Of a DNA stretch of 64,000 bases, positions 10,440-19,960 are shown in pieces; position 1 is the first letter of the stretch; each line of letters begins with the position of its first letter. The position numbers and the translations under genes were made by a program. The notes beneath the pieces were generated by a model, which searched no databases, was not told where the DNA came from, and saw only the letters and a list, made by a program, of their open reading frames with translations. The stretch is from Chrysoperla carnea (lineage: Eukaryota > Arthropoda > Insecta > Neuroptera > Chrysopidae), in assembly GCF_905475395.1 (NCBI RefSeq), contig NC_058342.1, forward strand, positions 15,534,640-15,598,639, given 5' to 3'.

Positions 10440-11756
10440 TTAAGTTTTATTTATTACTCCGCATTGTTCAAATGAGATTAGTCTTAAATTATATTTGTTA
10501 GAGATTTTTTTGTCAGAATCATCAGATATTTGTTCGTCAAAATTCTCAGAAATGTCGTTACCTGAAGACGACTTTTTTGGTTTATGCGTTTGTTTATGTT
10601 TCAAATAACTCATTCGACAATTAAATTTTTCGTCACAAATATTACATGAGAAAGGTTTTAAATGTCGAATTAAATGCTGTCGCAAGCTAAATTTATAATC
10701 ACAAAAATTACATGTAAAAAGTTTTTCTCCAGTATGGATTACTCGATGTGTTTCCAAATGAACCCGTTGGGTAAATTTTCTATCACATTCATCACATGCA
10801 AACTGTTTTGAAATATGTACGAGTTTATGTTGTAGTATATTGCGTTTCGTTGAGAAGCATTTCTCGCAAACATCGCATTTAAAAGGTTTTTCTTTAGTAT
10901 GCACTGATCTTACATGATCAAGCAATGGTCGTTTGTCTACATATTTTTTACCACAAATATTACATGCCAAAGGTTTTTCTTCAAGATGTATTTTTTTATG
11001 TCTATCCAGATTTTTTTCCACTATTTTTTTACCACAAACATCACAAGATACAAGAATTTTTCCATGAATATGAACTGATTTATGTAGATTATAACTTGAT
11101 TGATGCATGAATTTTTTATTACAAACATCACATGAAAATCGAAAAACTTTTGAATGCGTTATTTTATGTTGAGATAAACTACAACTGCGACCAAATAGTT
11201 TTCCACAAACATCACAAGAAAATGTCTTTTCTCCAGTATGAACTAATTTATGAACATCTAAATCACCTTTTCTCACAAATAATCTGTCACAAATATCACA
11301 AGAATATGGCCTCTCTCCTGTGTGAATTCGTTTATGTATAACTAAAGACGTTTTCTTTAAAAATTTTTTCTCACAAACGTCACAAGAAAACGGTTTTTTC
11401 CCTGTATGAATTCTTTTGTGTTGGTACATAACGCTTTTAGTGCTGAATAATTTCTTACAAATATTACATGGAATTTTTTCAATAATTTCTCCAGTATGAC
11501 ATCTCTGATGTCTTAATAAATTGTATTTAGTGGTGTAAATTTTATCACAATTATCACACGAGAAACGTTTTTTTGTCGTACGAACCGGTTCTTCTTTATT
11601 TGAATCACTCTCTTCGAATTCTTCATTTTTCACTATAAAATCTGCATCTAGTTCTGTTTTTATATTTTCATCATCTATAATTAATTCTGTATTTAATTTT
11701 TCAATTTTAATTTGTATATCTTTAATTAAAAACAATTTCTTAGCAATATTTTCCAT
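10440..11756 (-). CDS. C2H2 zinc-finger protein A, 438 aa
   Basis: A single open frame. Residues 1-60 form an acidic leader rich in E, D and I/L. About twelve C2H2 fingers follow from residue 65 to about 390, joined by TGEKPF-type linkers. Tandem C2H2 arrays of this kind bind DNA in the nucleus, so it is a likely transcriptional regulator or repressor. Finger 11 is damaged: it runs HLIRH straight into LKPFSC, losing the distal His and linker. Finger 7 is one residue short. There is no ZAD, KRAB or BTB domain. The C-terminal ~45 residues are Ser/Asn/Asp-rich. A minus-strand AATAAA lies about 55 nt downstream. It is a diverged relative of genes B-E. Confidence 0.9.
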   Translation of the reverse strand: MENIAKKLFLIKDIQIKIEKLNTELIIDDENIKTELDADFIVKNEEFEESDSNKEEPVRTTKKRFSCDNCDKIYTTKYNLLRHQRCHTGEIIEKIPCNICKKLFSTKSVMYQHKRIHTGKKPFSCDVCEKKFLKKTSLVIHKRIHTGERPYSCDICDRLFVRKGDLDVHKLVHTGEKTFSCDVCGKLFGRSCSLSQHKITHSKVFRFSCDVCNKKFMHQSSYNLHKSVHIHGKILVSCDVCGKKIVEKNLDRHKKIHLEEKPLACNICGKKYVDKRPLLDHVRSVHTKEKPFKCDVCEKCFSTKRNILQHKLVHISKQFACDECDRKFTQRVHLETHRVIHTGEKLFTCNFCDYKFSLRQHLIRHLKPFSCNICDEKFNCRMSYLKHKQTHKPKKSSSGNDISENFDEQISDDSDKKISNKYNLRLISFEQCGVINKT

Positions 11757-11914
11757 TTTTTAAATTTCGATTTCTGTAAAATTATGTAAATTTTTTTAAA
11801 CTGTATTTCATCAAAAAATTGTTGTTTTTTTTCAAAAAAGTTTAATTTATGTTAAAAGTTGGAAGATTTTTTTGACGAATAGACGTTTCATGCTTACCAT
11901 GTGTTAATTTATGA

Positions 11915-11933
11915 TCATGGAGGTTATAAAGAT
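11915..11933. repeat. Solo terminal repeat of the CATG MITE family
   Basis: CATGGAGGTTATAAAGATC matches the outer bases of the CATG-ended MITEs but has no partner end. It abuts the next MITE copy. Confidence 0.5.
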
Positions 11934-11939
11934 CTTAAA

Positions 11940-12412
11940 CATGAAGGTTATAAAGAAGGAGAACGATCGCTACGTGTTAAAGCATTAGCGCGTCCATGAA
12001 GGCTATAAGAAGGAGAACGATCGCTATAGAAAATTTTGTCTCCGAAATATGGATAAAATAAGTGAGGCGCTGCGACCGCTAAGTAGTATCAATAAAAGCG
12101 GGCTGTTGTGCGCTAATTTGAAATGATTTATCAATTTGTACATTATGCAACTAACTTCATCTACTTGTACTCATAAACAGCTAACTTCGCAGATACTACT
12201 GCTTGATGACAGCGCGGCTGGTGGCTGAAAAATGAACTATAAATTCTACAAATTTTTAGGGACAGACGCGCTAATGCTTTAACACGTAGCGATCGTTTTC
12301 CTTCTTTATAACCTTTATGAGCGCGTCTGTCCCTGAAAATTTGTAGAATTTATAGTTCATTTTTCAGCCACCAGCCGCGCTGTCATCAAGAAGTAGTATC
12401 TGCGAAGTTAGA
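11940..12412 (+). mobile_element. Truncated CATG MITE carrying another copy of itself
   Basis: The outer copy starts at CATGAAGGTTATAAAG and resumes at 12328 (TGTCCCTGAAAATTTG), ending abruptly near 12412 where satellite-like sequence begins. It is split by the inner copy at 11995-12319. Compared with the intact copy at 12688-13008 it lacks its right half. Confidence 0.8.
11995..12319 (-). mobile_element. CATG MITE, complete, inside a sibling copy
   Basis: A 325-bp element with ends CATGAAGG ... CCTTTATG, flanked by an exact 8-bp duplication AGCGCGTC (11987-11994 and 12320-12327). It is inverted relative to its host copy. The interior is non-coding and carries the family sequence (TGAGGCGCTGCGACCGC, AAGCGGGCTGTTGTGCGC). 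Confidence 0.9.
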
Positions 12413-13260
12413 TTTTTCACTCAAACTATTTCCATTCATTTGGGAGGATTTGGGAATATAATTTTAGAATTTGGTAATTATTAGTTTTCCTGTAATTAAT
12501 GATTCTTTTTTCAGCGTATAGTTAGCAGGTAGGAAATTAAATCCACTTAATTTTTATGTTATTTGAAAGGAAATCATTTGGGAATAACGATAAACACGGT
12601 TTCAGAGTTTGGGAATGTATAATTAATTAATTACACCTATTTTTTAGTTTATTTATAGGTTATGTTAATTAACCGTACACCTGAACCCATGAAGGTTATA
12701 AAGAAGGAGAACGCTACGTGTTAAAGCATTAGCGCGTCTGCCCCTGAAAATTTGTAGAATTTATAGTTCATTTTTCAGCCACTAGCCGCGCTGTCATCAA
12801 GCAGTAGTATCTGCGAAGTTAGCTGTTTATGAGTACAAGTAGATGAAGTTAGTTGCATAATGTACAAATTGATAAATCATTTCAAATTAGCGCACAACAG
12901 CCCGCTTTTATTGATACTACTTAGCGGTCGCAGCGCCTCACTTATTTTATCCATATTTCGGGGACAAAATTTTCTATAGCGATCGTTCTCCTTCTTATAG
13001 CCTTCATGCCTGAACCATTAATTGTTATATGGTAGTATGGCGCCAGTATTCAAATATTACTGAATAATTTATTTTTTAATTAATGTAAATGTTAAGTTTT
13101 ATTTTTCATTAAAACTGTTCATATTCAATTGGGAATCGTTTGGGAAGATTTAGGAATATAATTTTATTATTTGGGACTGATTAGTTTTCATGTAATTAAT
13201 CAGTTTTTCAAAGCGTATACTAGCAGGTCAGAACTTAAATTTTAATTAATCGTGGTTGGT
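12413..13260 (+). repeat. Satellite-like ~370-bp monomers, array 1
   Basis: One monomer plus part of the next, recognisable by TTGGGAATCGTTTGGGA, AAACACGGTTTCAGAGTTTGG and ATGGCGCCAGTATTCAAATA. It is interrupted by the MITE at 12688-13008. Related arrays lie at 21385-22400, 33960-34500 and 35640-36790. Confidence 0.75.
12688..13008 (+). mobile_element. CATG MITE, complete, with 8-bp target duplication
   Basis: 321 bp, starting CATGAAGGTTATAAAGAAGG and ending CTTATAGCCTTCATG, flanked by exact CCTGAACC (12680-12687, 13009-13016). The uninterrupted target can be read in the sister array near 36470-36485. The 8-bp duplication and CATG terminus resemble the P superfamily, but no transposase is present, so that assignment is an inference. 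Confidence 0.9.
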
Positions 13261-13507
13261 TTCTACGATTTTTTCGTCGACCGCGAAGTATATTCCATAA
13301 TACGGAGATAAATTATTTAAAAAGAGTCTATTTGTTTCAATTTATTATTTTCAGGTTCATCACAAAATAAAATTATACTTAATTGTATATGTATTTCTAT
13401 ACAAATTTGAGCAGAGACTGCAAAGACTATATAATTTGAGTTATTGAAAATTGAACACACAAAATAAAAGATAAAAATTTAATATTTATAAAATTTATAT
13501 AAGCTTG

Positions 13508-13624
13508 TATGAAAATGGTATTCATCCTATTTGCATGACATTAGAAAACTTATAATATTAAAGATTGTAAGTTTGTAATTGATGCATATAGGATAAATAC
13601 CATTTTTATGCAACACAATAAGCT
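13508..13624. repeat. Short hairpin-forming inverted repeat
   Basis: The arm TATGAAAATGGTATTCATCC pairs with GGATAAATACCATTTTTATG about 75 bases on, with a few mismatches. It lies 285 bp upstream of zinc-finger gene B. It could be a tiny MITE or a hairpin RNA; nothing distinguishes these. Confidence 0.5.
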
Positions 13625-13908
13625 TACCATTCAAGATAGGAACCTTATTATATAAGATAATAATGAGATATTTTGACAATTATACTAATTTAGTTTGCGT
13701 TGACCCTCAGAGATGGCATTAAATGACCGGCAATAAAAATTAGCATTGACTTTCGCTTCTGTTTTACCGATATATTCTCTGGTTCACAAGCCCATGGGCG
13801 GATAGGCCAAAAGTACACATAATTATTATAAATGTCAAAGTTGGTGCTTTTTTACTAGGACCGTTTTTACTGCTTTATAAATTAATAATTAATTAAATTT
13901 GAAAGAAA

Positions 13909-15300
13909 ATGGCAAACAATTCATTTAATGATGTAAATAAGCATTTATTTGTCAACAAAGAAAACATAAAAGATGAAAAACAAGTAAATACAGAATTAGT
14001 GGATGTTAAAGAAGAAATATTAGATGAGAATGTTAAACTAGAAGATGGAAAAATTAAAAATGAAATTCAAGAAGACAGTGTTACAATCGAACAAGGACGA
14101 ATTAAAAATGAAATATTAGAAGAATTATATGTTAGTGTGAATCCTGAAATAATTTATGTGAAGCAAGAAAATTTGTCTACAATTAATTGTGAAAACGAAT
14201 TAAATACAGAATTTATTATAAAAGACGAAATATTCGATGTAAGTGTTTTAGAATCACAACAAGTTATCGCAGAAGAAAAGACATTTTCATGTGATAGTTT
14301 TGGGAATAGATTTAGTAATAAAAGAACTTTAAGCTATCATAAACAACTTAAAAAGACAAAGTTTGGGAGAAATTCTTTAACATGTGAAGTTTGTGATAAA
14401 ACATTTACTAGAAAATATAATTTAATGAAGCACAAACGAATTCACTCTGGAGAAAAACCATATTCATGTGATATTTGTGAAAGGAGATTTAGTATTCGAA
14501 GGTATTTAGTTGATCATAAACGAACTCATTCTAGAGAAAAACCATTTTCCTGTAATATTTGTAATAAAACCTTTACTCAACAAAGCACTTTAAATTTCCA
14601 TAAAAGAACTCACTCCGATGAAAAACCATTTTCTTGTGATATTTGTGAGAGAAAATTTAAGACTCAAAGGTATTTATCTGAGCATAAACGCATTCACTCT
14701 GGAGAAAAACCGTTTTCTTGTACAATTTGTGAAAAAACATTTTCTCAGCAAGGCAGTTTAATTATCCATAAACGAACACACCCTAGAGAAAAACCATTTT
14801 CGTGTGATATTTGTGACAAAACATTTGGTTATCGAAGCAGTTTAGTTGATCATAAACGAATTCATAGCGGAGAAAAACTATTTCGGTGTGATATTTGTGA
14901 TAAACAGTTTACTAATCCTAGTAGTTTAATTTCACATAAACGAACTCATTCTGGAGAAAAACCATATCCATGCAACTTTTGTGATAAAACATTTTCTCAG
15001 TCAAGCTCTTTAATTGTACATAAGCGAATCCATTCTGGAGAAAAACCATTTTCATGTGAAATTTGTGAAAAAACATTTCGACATAAAAATAATTTAATTG
15101 CACATACACGAATTCATAGTGGCGAAAAACCATTTTCTTGTGAAATTTGTAATAAAACATTTAATCAGCAAAGTAGCTTAACTTTACATAAACGGACTCA
15201 TACTGGAGAAAAACCATTTTTCTGTGATATTTGTGAAAAATCATTTAGACATAAAAGTTATTTATACGTGCATAAACGATTACACAACGATGGAAAATGA
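13909..15300 (+). CDS. C2H2 zinc-finger protein B, 463 aa
   Basis: Starts MANNSFNDVNKHLFVNKENI. Residues 1-125 are an acidic leader with repeated VKEEI / IKNEI motifs. One degenerate finger (CDSFGNRF, second Cys lost) is followed by eleven good C2H2 fingers with SGEKPFSC linkers, ending DGK. It is a likely nuclear DNA-binding regulator. The leader is nearly identical to gene D (46918-48756, opposite strand), and homology continues into both flanks, so B and D are recent inverted duplicates. B has fewer fingers (12 against 17). The last finger and stop lie in a 234-bp unit that is repeated immediately downstream. AATAAA is at 16071-16076, beyond a MITE at 15693-16063. Confidence 0.92.
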   Translation: MANNSFNDVNKHLFVNKENIKDEKQVNTELVDVKEEILDENVKLEDGKIKNEIQEDSVTIEQGRIKNEILEELYVSVNPEIIYVKQENLSTINCENELNTEFIIKDEIFDVSVLESQQVIAEEKTFSCDSFGNRFSNKRTLSYHKQLKKTKFGRNSLTCEVCDKTFTRKYNLMKHKRIHSGEKPYSCDICERRFSIRRYLVDHKRTHSREKPFSCNICNKTFTQQSTLNFHKRTHSDEKPFSCDICERKFKTQRYLSEHKRIHSGEKPFSCTICEKTFSQQGSLIIHKRTHPREKPFSCDICDKTFGYRSSLVDHKRIHSGEKLFRCDICDKQFTNPSSLISHKRTHSGEKPYPCNFCDKTFSQSSSLIVHKRIHSGEKPFSCEICEKTFRHKNNLIAHTRIHSGEKPFSCEICNKTFNQQSSLTLHKRTHTGEKPFFCDICEKSFRHKSYLYVHKRLHNDGK

Positions 15301-15579
15301 ATCCACATTGAAGAAAAACCATTTCCATGTGATTTTTGTAATAAAATTCATAGTGGCGAAAAACCATTTTCTTGTGAAATTTGTAATAAAACATTTAATC
15401 AGCAAAGTAGCTTAACTTTACATAAACGGACTCATACTGGAGAAAAACCATTTTTCTGTGATATTTGTGAAAAATCATTTAGACATAAAAGTTATTTATA
15501 CGTGCATAAACGATTACACAACGATGGAAAATGAATCCACATTGAAGAAAAACCATTTCCATGTGATTTTTGTAATAAA
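15112..15579 (+). repeat. Perfect 234-bp tandem duplication over the end of gene B
   Basis: Unit 1 (15112-15345) and unit 2 (15346-15579) read identically by eye. Each contains the last two fingers, the TGA stop and part of the 3' UTR. The unit is 78 codons long, so the frame would be kept, but the stop in unit 1 leaves the fingers in unit 2 untranslated. The junction shows short homology around ATAAAATTCA. Confidence 0.9.
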
Positions 15580-15692
15580 ATCATTTAAACATAGAAAGAA
15601 TGCCCGTAAAAGAAAATTAAATGGGATAGAATCATTTTCAAATGAACAAAAACTTTGGATTGTTTCCTGGTGTAAATAGTGAAATACTTATA

Positions 15693-16063
15693 CAGATTGT
15701 TCGATTTACATCTAGGCATATAAATATCACGAGTATATCAGAATACATGCGTTAAACAATGTATCTAAGTGAGAGGTATTATATAAATGTGTTGAAGCTT
15801 CGATATGCGTTGAGATAGTTGTAAGAAGCTTGGAGAGTGGTAGTTTCTTAGTTGAATAGATGAACTACAACAGATAAGCCACGATACAAGTAACTTTTAC
15901 AATTTCATATAACATCTATAATACCTCTTACTTAGATGCATTGCTAAACGCATGTACTCTCACTTAGATGCATATAATACCTCTCACTTAGATGCATTGC
16001 TTAACGCACAAATTCTGTCATACTCGTGATATTTGTATGCCTAGATGTAAATAGAACATTCTG
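15693..16063. mobile_element. TA-flanked MITE in the 3' UTR of gene B
   Basis: A 371-bp element with long inverted ends (CAGATTGTTCGATTTACATC against the reverse of GATGTAAATAGAACATTCTG) flanked by TA. Gene D's duplicate flank lacks it (about 46798-46810), giving an empty site and showing insertion after the B/D duplication. Tc1/mariner-type by target choice. It pushes the AATAAA about 770 nt past the stop. Confidence 0.88.
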
Positions 16064-16619
16064 TATACTAAATAAAGCTGTCTTAATCAAATTGGACTCT
16101 GGGATGCGAAATTCAGCCTGCGTGCATCCTTGCCACTAAAAGAAAACTAAAAATAAATTTTTTAAATACATTTTTTAAAATAGTTTCTTTAACATAATGT
16201 TGGGTTTATATTTAAAAATCGAATTATTTTCTTCTTTTTCTTATTAAAATGGTAAAAATTCGAATATTATTATTCGAAAACCGGAGAGTTGGCAACCCTA
16301 ACAAGTGCCAGTGAATGTAATTAAAACTGTACGTCGTTCGATATCTGTTTTTTCATAGTTCTTTGTAATTTTCTTCAATTTTGCAGGCCGTAACGTGTGA
16401 AGTGCTTTACATATCTAATTATTTTTCGCCTTGGTTCATAATTTCGTTTATTTTAGAATAATTAATATTATAATTTTTATATTTACAGTTATTTATTCAA
16501 ATAAATATTGTTACTTTAGTTAAAGAAATCTTTATTTAAAATAAACAATTTTTTCATCCAATTTTATCCCCCTTTATAAACATAAATGTGAATTAAGACA
16601 CAAGTTTTTCTTTTCCTTA

Positions 16620-16810
16620 CATATGTTTCCCACCAATGAAACAAATGAAATTAAAAAAAATATGTCGAACGTCTTCGATTCGTTTCCATAATTGCGATAC
16701 TCTCGTAAATTGGCCACCACGTTCTACTGATTTAAATCCATTGAATTGTTATTTATGATGACATATAAAAAAGGTGGTTTACCGGAGACTACTAAAAAAT
16801 GTGGGGGCAA
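16620..16810 (+). pseudogene. Mariner-like transposase scrap
   Basis: The plus frame reads NWPPRSTDLNPLNCYL before a stop at about 16756, matching the conserved WPPRSPDLxPLD block around the last catalytic acid of Tc1/mariner-type transposases. Neighbouring residues (ICRTSSIRFHNCD upstream, HIKKGGLPETTK downstream) also fit the family. No ends are visible. Confidence 0.6.
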
Positions 16811-17026
16811 TTATGAGAACGAAATAAACTAACTGAACATTGATGTATTTGTTCTGTAAAAGGAATCTTTCTAATCAATAGGGCTTTGTTTTACACATTC
16901 ATACGAACTTTTTGAGCCGGATCACATAAAAAATTATTACGCTGGCCGGAAGAGTTAACGCTACAAATGTTGGTCGCGGCATGTTTCAATGAGATGAGCT
17001 ACTGATTCTGGTATGGCATATTTATT

Positions 17027-17326
17027 TTAACATTCTGTTTTCCACTTGGCCATCCAGAAGCGGAATTCATTTATAATAGTTGATTCACTATCATTAATGA
17101 ATCGTCGGTACATCTGAACCACTTTTTTCACTGTCTGGATATCGACATTCAAGTACTCAACACCAACATTTGGTTCATTAATAACGGAATCTAATATAGG
17201 GGTATGAAACTTGATTTCCGGAAGTACTCTTCTACCAATTTCGCTAGGATTTTTTTTTTTCGATTTTTGGAATTTACAGACTTTGAAACGAATTTTTTGG
17301 GGGGAACAAAAATATGTTCCTCCCAA
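17027..17326 (-). pseudogene. Possible hAT-type transposase fragment
   Basis: A minus-strand open frame of 99 codons contains EIKFHTPILDSVINE and EFRFWMAKWK, which resemble the region before the dimerisation domain of hAT/ZMYM-type proteins. The match is weak, there is no neighbouring exon, and the start is arbitrary. It could also be a spurious frame. Confidence 0.3.
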
Positions 17327-17329
17327 AAA

Positions 17330-18265
17330 TTATCAGATGGTGGTTTAGTACGAATTTAGAAATAATAGACTAATTATTTAAAGCGTGTCATTGCTCTTTT
17401 TTTAAATGTATTAAATCAAAAGTGCATGTAGGTGATTGGCATGTCCATATGGGTGGATCATTAAAATAGGACCTCTGAATACAGTAAAATTTTTCTGCTA
17501 AACGGACAAAGGTAAAAGGATGAAACCTCTATAAAGTACGATGGAACAGAGTGTAGAGGATAAGAGACAGGGAAAATAAGTCGTTATTAATAATTATAAA
17601 GGTCTACAAACAAAAAATTTTTTCCACAGCTGCATAGGATATTTTTGATAATATCACGTCAGATTTTCTTGCAGTACAGATTTTAAAAAGCAAAAAATCG
17701 GAAATTTCATTAATTAAAGGGATTGGTATGGATGATACCCCTGAAATTTAATTGAATCATACCCAGAATGATACTAACCCATGAATTGCCACTTTACCCT
17801 TTTTTGTCTTTGAAACATTTTCTTCTTAATGGTCTTTCGAGCGCGTTTTTGTTTTTCGTCTACTGTTTCTTGCATGAGTTATCATAAACTAATAAGGTGT
17901 CGTTAATTTGTTCTTACAATTAACTGACAATTTCTAAAACTTCGAAGTTATCTCTTGAATCAGCATTTCCCCTGAATTCGTCGAATTTTTTATCTTTTAA
18001 ATGAGTTTTATAAGAAAACCTGCCGTGATAGAAGTTTTTTAAAATGTTAGCCAGTTTCAGTGGATAAAAATCTAAAAGAAACAGTTAAGGTATTTCCAGT
18101 ATGTTATTTGCAGTTCCTATGTTAAAACTATGGTAAAACCGACTTTTGACAGAATCTAAAGAATTTGTTTTCACGGTCTAAGAATAGGACTTGTTATTAA
18201 ATCCCAAAGTTACAGAAATTTTAGCCGTTTAAAACACGAGATAATTAATTCTAAGTTCCCACTTT
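17330..18265. other. Intergenic, nothing recognised
   Basis: AT-rich, no supported gene or repeat. Confidence 0.45.
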
Positions 18266-18269
18266 TGAC

Positions 18270-18965
18270 CAATTAACGTCAACATTAATATCTCGAAAAT
18301 GAAACAACAAAACAACGTGGTTCGCCGTTTTCGAGATATATGCATTTGAAAAAAAATGCGGATTTTCGCCGAAAATCGAAAAATAAAGATTATTTTGAGG
18401 TCAAAAAATTAATTTGATATCACCGTTTTAGATATATAAGCGTTTTGGAAAAAATAACGCATTTTCGAGCTAAAATTTTGTGATCAACTTAAGGACGATT
18501 ATCAAATATTTGATTTAAAAACGGTTTAAATTTATTTTTTTTAAACTTTTTGTGATTAATCAAAGTTTTCGAGATATAAGGGCACTAGCCTTTAACACTT
18601 CTCGAAAACGGTAAGGTAAGGTAAAAAATAACAAAACGTGCTTAGAATATATCCAAAACATAAATTTCAATCGTTCTTAAATCAAATATTCGATTGCAAT
18701 TATAACGGAATCGTCCATTTTGTTTATAACTAAATAGCTTAAAAATGCGAATTATTTTTCAAACGCTTATATATCAAAAACGGTGAGATTTGATGAAAAT
18801 TGTCAAAGTCAAAAAAATGCTTGGAATAGTCCAAAATATGGCTTTCAAATTATATTTTTAACCCGAATCGCAAAATAATCTTTATAATAGTCAATAACGA
18901 GTTTTCGGCGGAAGCCCGTTTTTTTATTTCAAATGCATCTCGAAAGCACTGAGGCTAGATTAAAA
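18270..18965. repeat. Imperfect ~330-bp-arm fold-back
   Basis: The left arm (CGTTTTCGAGATATATGCATTTG, then CACCGTTTTAGATATATAAGCG) is mirrored on the right (CATCTCGAAAGC, then CGCTTATATATCAAAAACGG). Arms are diverged. It lies against the left end of the Helitron at 19025. Non-coding. Confidence 0.6.
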
Positions 18966-19237
18966 ATACATAGGATAAAAAAATGCTTAAAATCGTTTAA
19001 AATGATAAATCCAATGTTTCTAAATCTAATATATATTATAAAATGCTAATGTTGGTACGTGACGACAGGGTTTTCTCTATGACCACCAACTCCAATCAAC
19101 TTCCCGTTGGACGGTAAATACCCCTTGGTCTCCTAGTGAAAGTAAGGGTGTTTGGTTGCGGTGGGTGGTTGTGGATGGCAAAAAATGTGAAAAATATACA
19201 TCTGTCCTTTTCTTACTCATGTGAACTTTAGGAAATT

Positions 19238-19340
19238 TTCAGAACAAGTTTCTGGAATGATCTAGAAAGTTCCAAAATGTGTGTAACACTGTAACGGTCA
19301 AAACTTTCTGAAAAATTCTAGAAATGATCTAGAAAGTTTG
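19238..19340 (+). promoter_or_regulatory. Two phased heat-shock-element arrays
   Basis: Array 1 (19250-19272) reads TTC-nn-GAA-nn-aTC-nn-GAA-nn-TTC in exact 5-bp phase, five units with one mismatch. Array 2 (19306-19323) reads TTC-nn-aAA-nn-TTC-nn-GAA. Heat-shock factor trimers bind alternating NGAAN units, so these are good candidate sites. Function is inferred. Confidence 0.65.
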
Positions 19341-19658
19341 TTTAATCCGACAACTAATCATGATCAACTTTAAACTGACCGCGCGACAGCTGTCAGCGCC
19401 ATCTCTTGGCGATCAGTAGAACTATCCAACCAAAACCGGACATGCACTTTCTGGACCTTCTTCCGAACTTTAAATCTTTTAATTTCAACCAAGTTTAGTA
19501 TTTTTTCAAGGGATTTATTGTTTAAAGTAAGTTATTTATATTAAAATATTCTGTCTGGATATTAATTTTATTAAATTTAACGATTTTCTAACAAGAAAAA
19601 GGACAAGAGAAGCTAATAGAATAGAATAAAACCCTTCTCTCCAACATTCTTTTAACCA

Positions 19659-19725
19659 GAAGCCTCTAGAACAACCTCAGGGTATAAAATGAGGCTCTTT
19701 CGGCGACTTGAGTCAGTCTTTCTTG
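19659..19725 (+). promoter_or_regulatory. hsp-like core promoter 1
   Basis: A three-unit imperfect heat-shock element (GAA-nn-CTC-nn-GAA, 19659-19671) is followed by TATAAAA (19683-19689) and an arthropod-type initiator TCAGTC about 30 bp on. A possible splice donor (AAAAAG then GTAAAC) follows near 19751, but no coding exon is seen. Confidence 0.55.
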
Positions 19726-19844
19726 AGAAACCACAGAGTTCGGATCTAAAAAGGTAAACCAAAGCGAGAGTAAATGGAAAACATATTAATCAAATTAAAT
19801 TTTTGAAAATGTTTCTAACTTTGAAAGTGCTATACAACTAAATA

Positions 19845-19960
19845 TTCTAGAGTGTTCTGGTACTAGAAATTTCCCAATTCGACGATATATAAACCAAAAT
19901 CCAGTGACTTTCCGTCGGTTTGATCGTGTTTACAGTAGAGCGAAGACTAATTGAAATAAA
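19845..19960 (+). promoter_or_regulatory. hsp-like core promoter 2
   Basis: Heat-shock units TTC-nn-GAg-nn-TTC (19845-19857) and GAA-nn-TTC (19866-19873) lie just upstream of TATATAAA (19886-19893). An A-rich leader follows, similar in character to insect hsp70 leaders. No open frame follows. Confidence 0.55.

Larger units (their letters stand above)
13860..16450 (+). repeat. Inverted segmental duplication, arm 1
   Basis: Homologous, on the opposite strand, to about 46440-48790. It includes the promoter-proximal TTAATTAAATT, the whole coding region and at least 800 bp of 3' flank, with AACGTGTGAAGTGCTTTAC near the far end. Confidence 0.88.

Noticed and set aside
10925-11341. Plus-strand open frames inside zinc-finger gene A
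   Set aside because: Antisense shadows of the repetitive finger codons; the same pattern appears over genes B, D and E.
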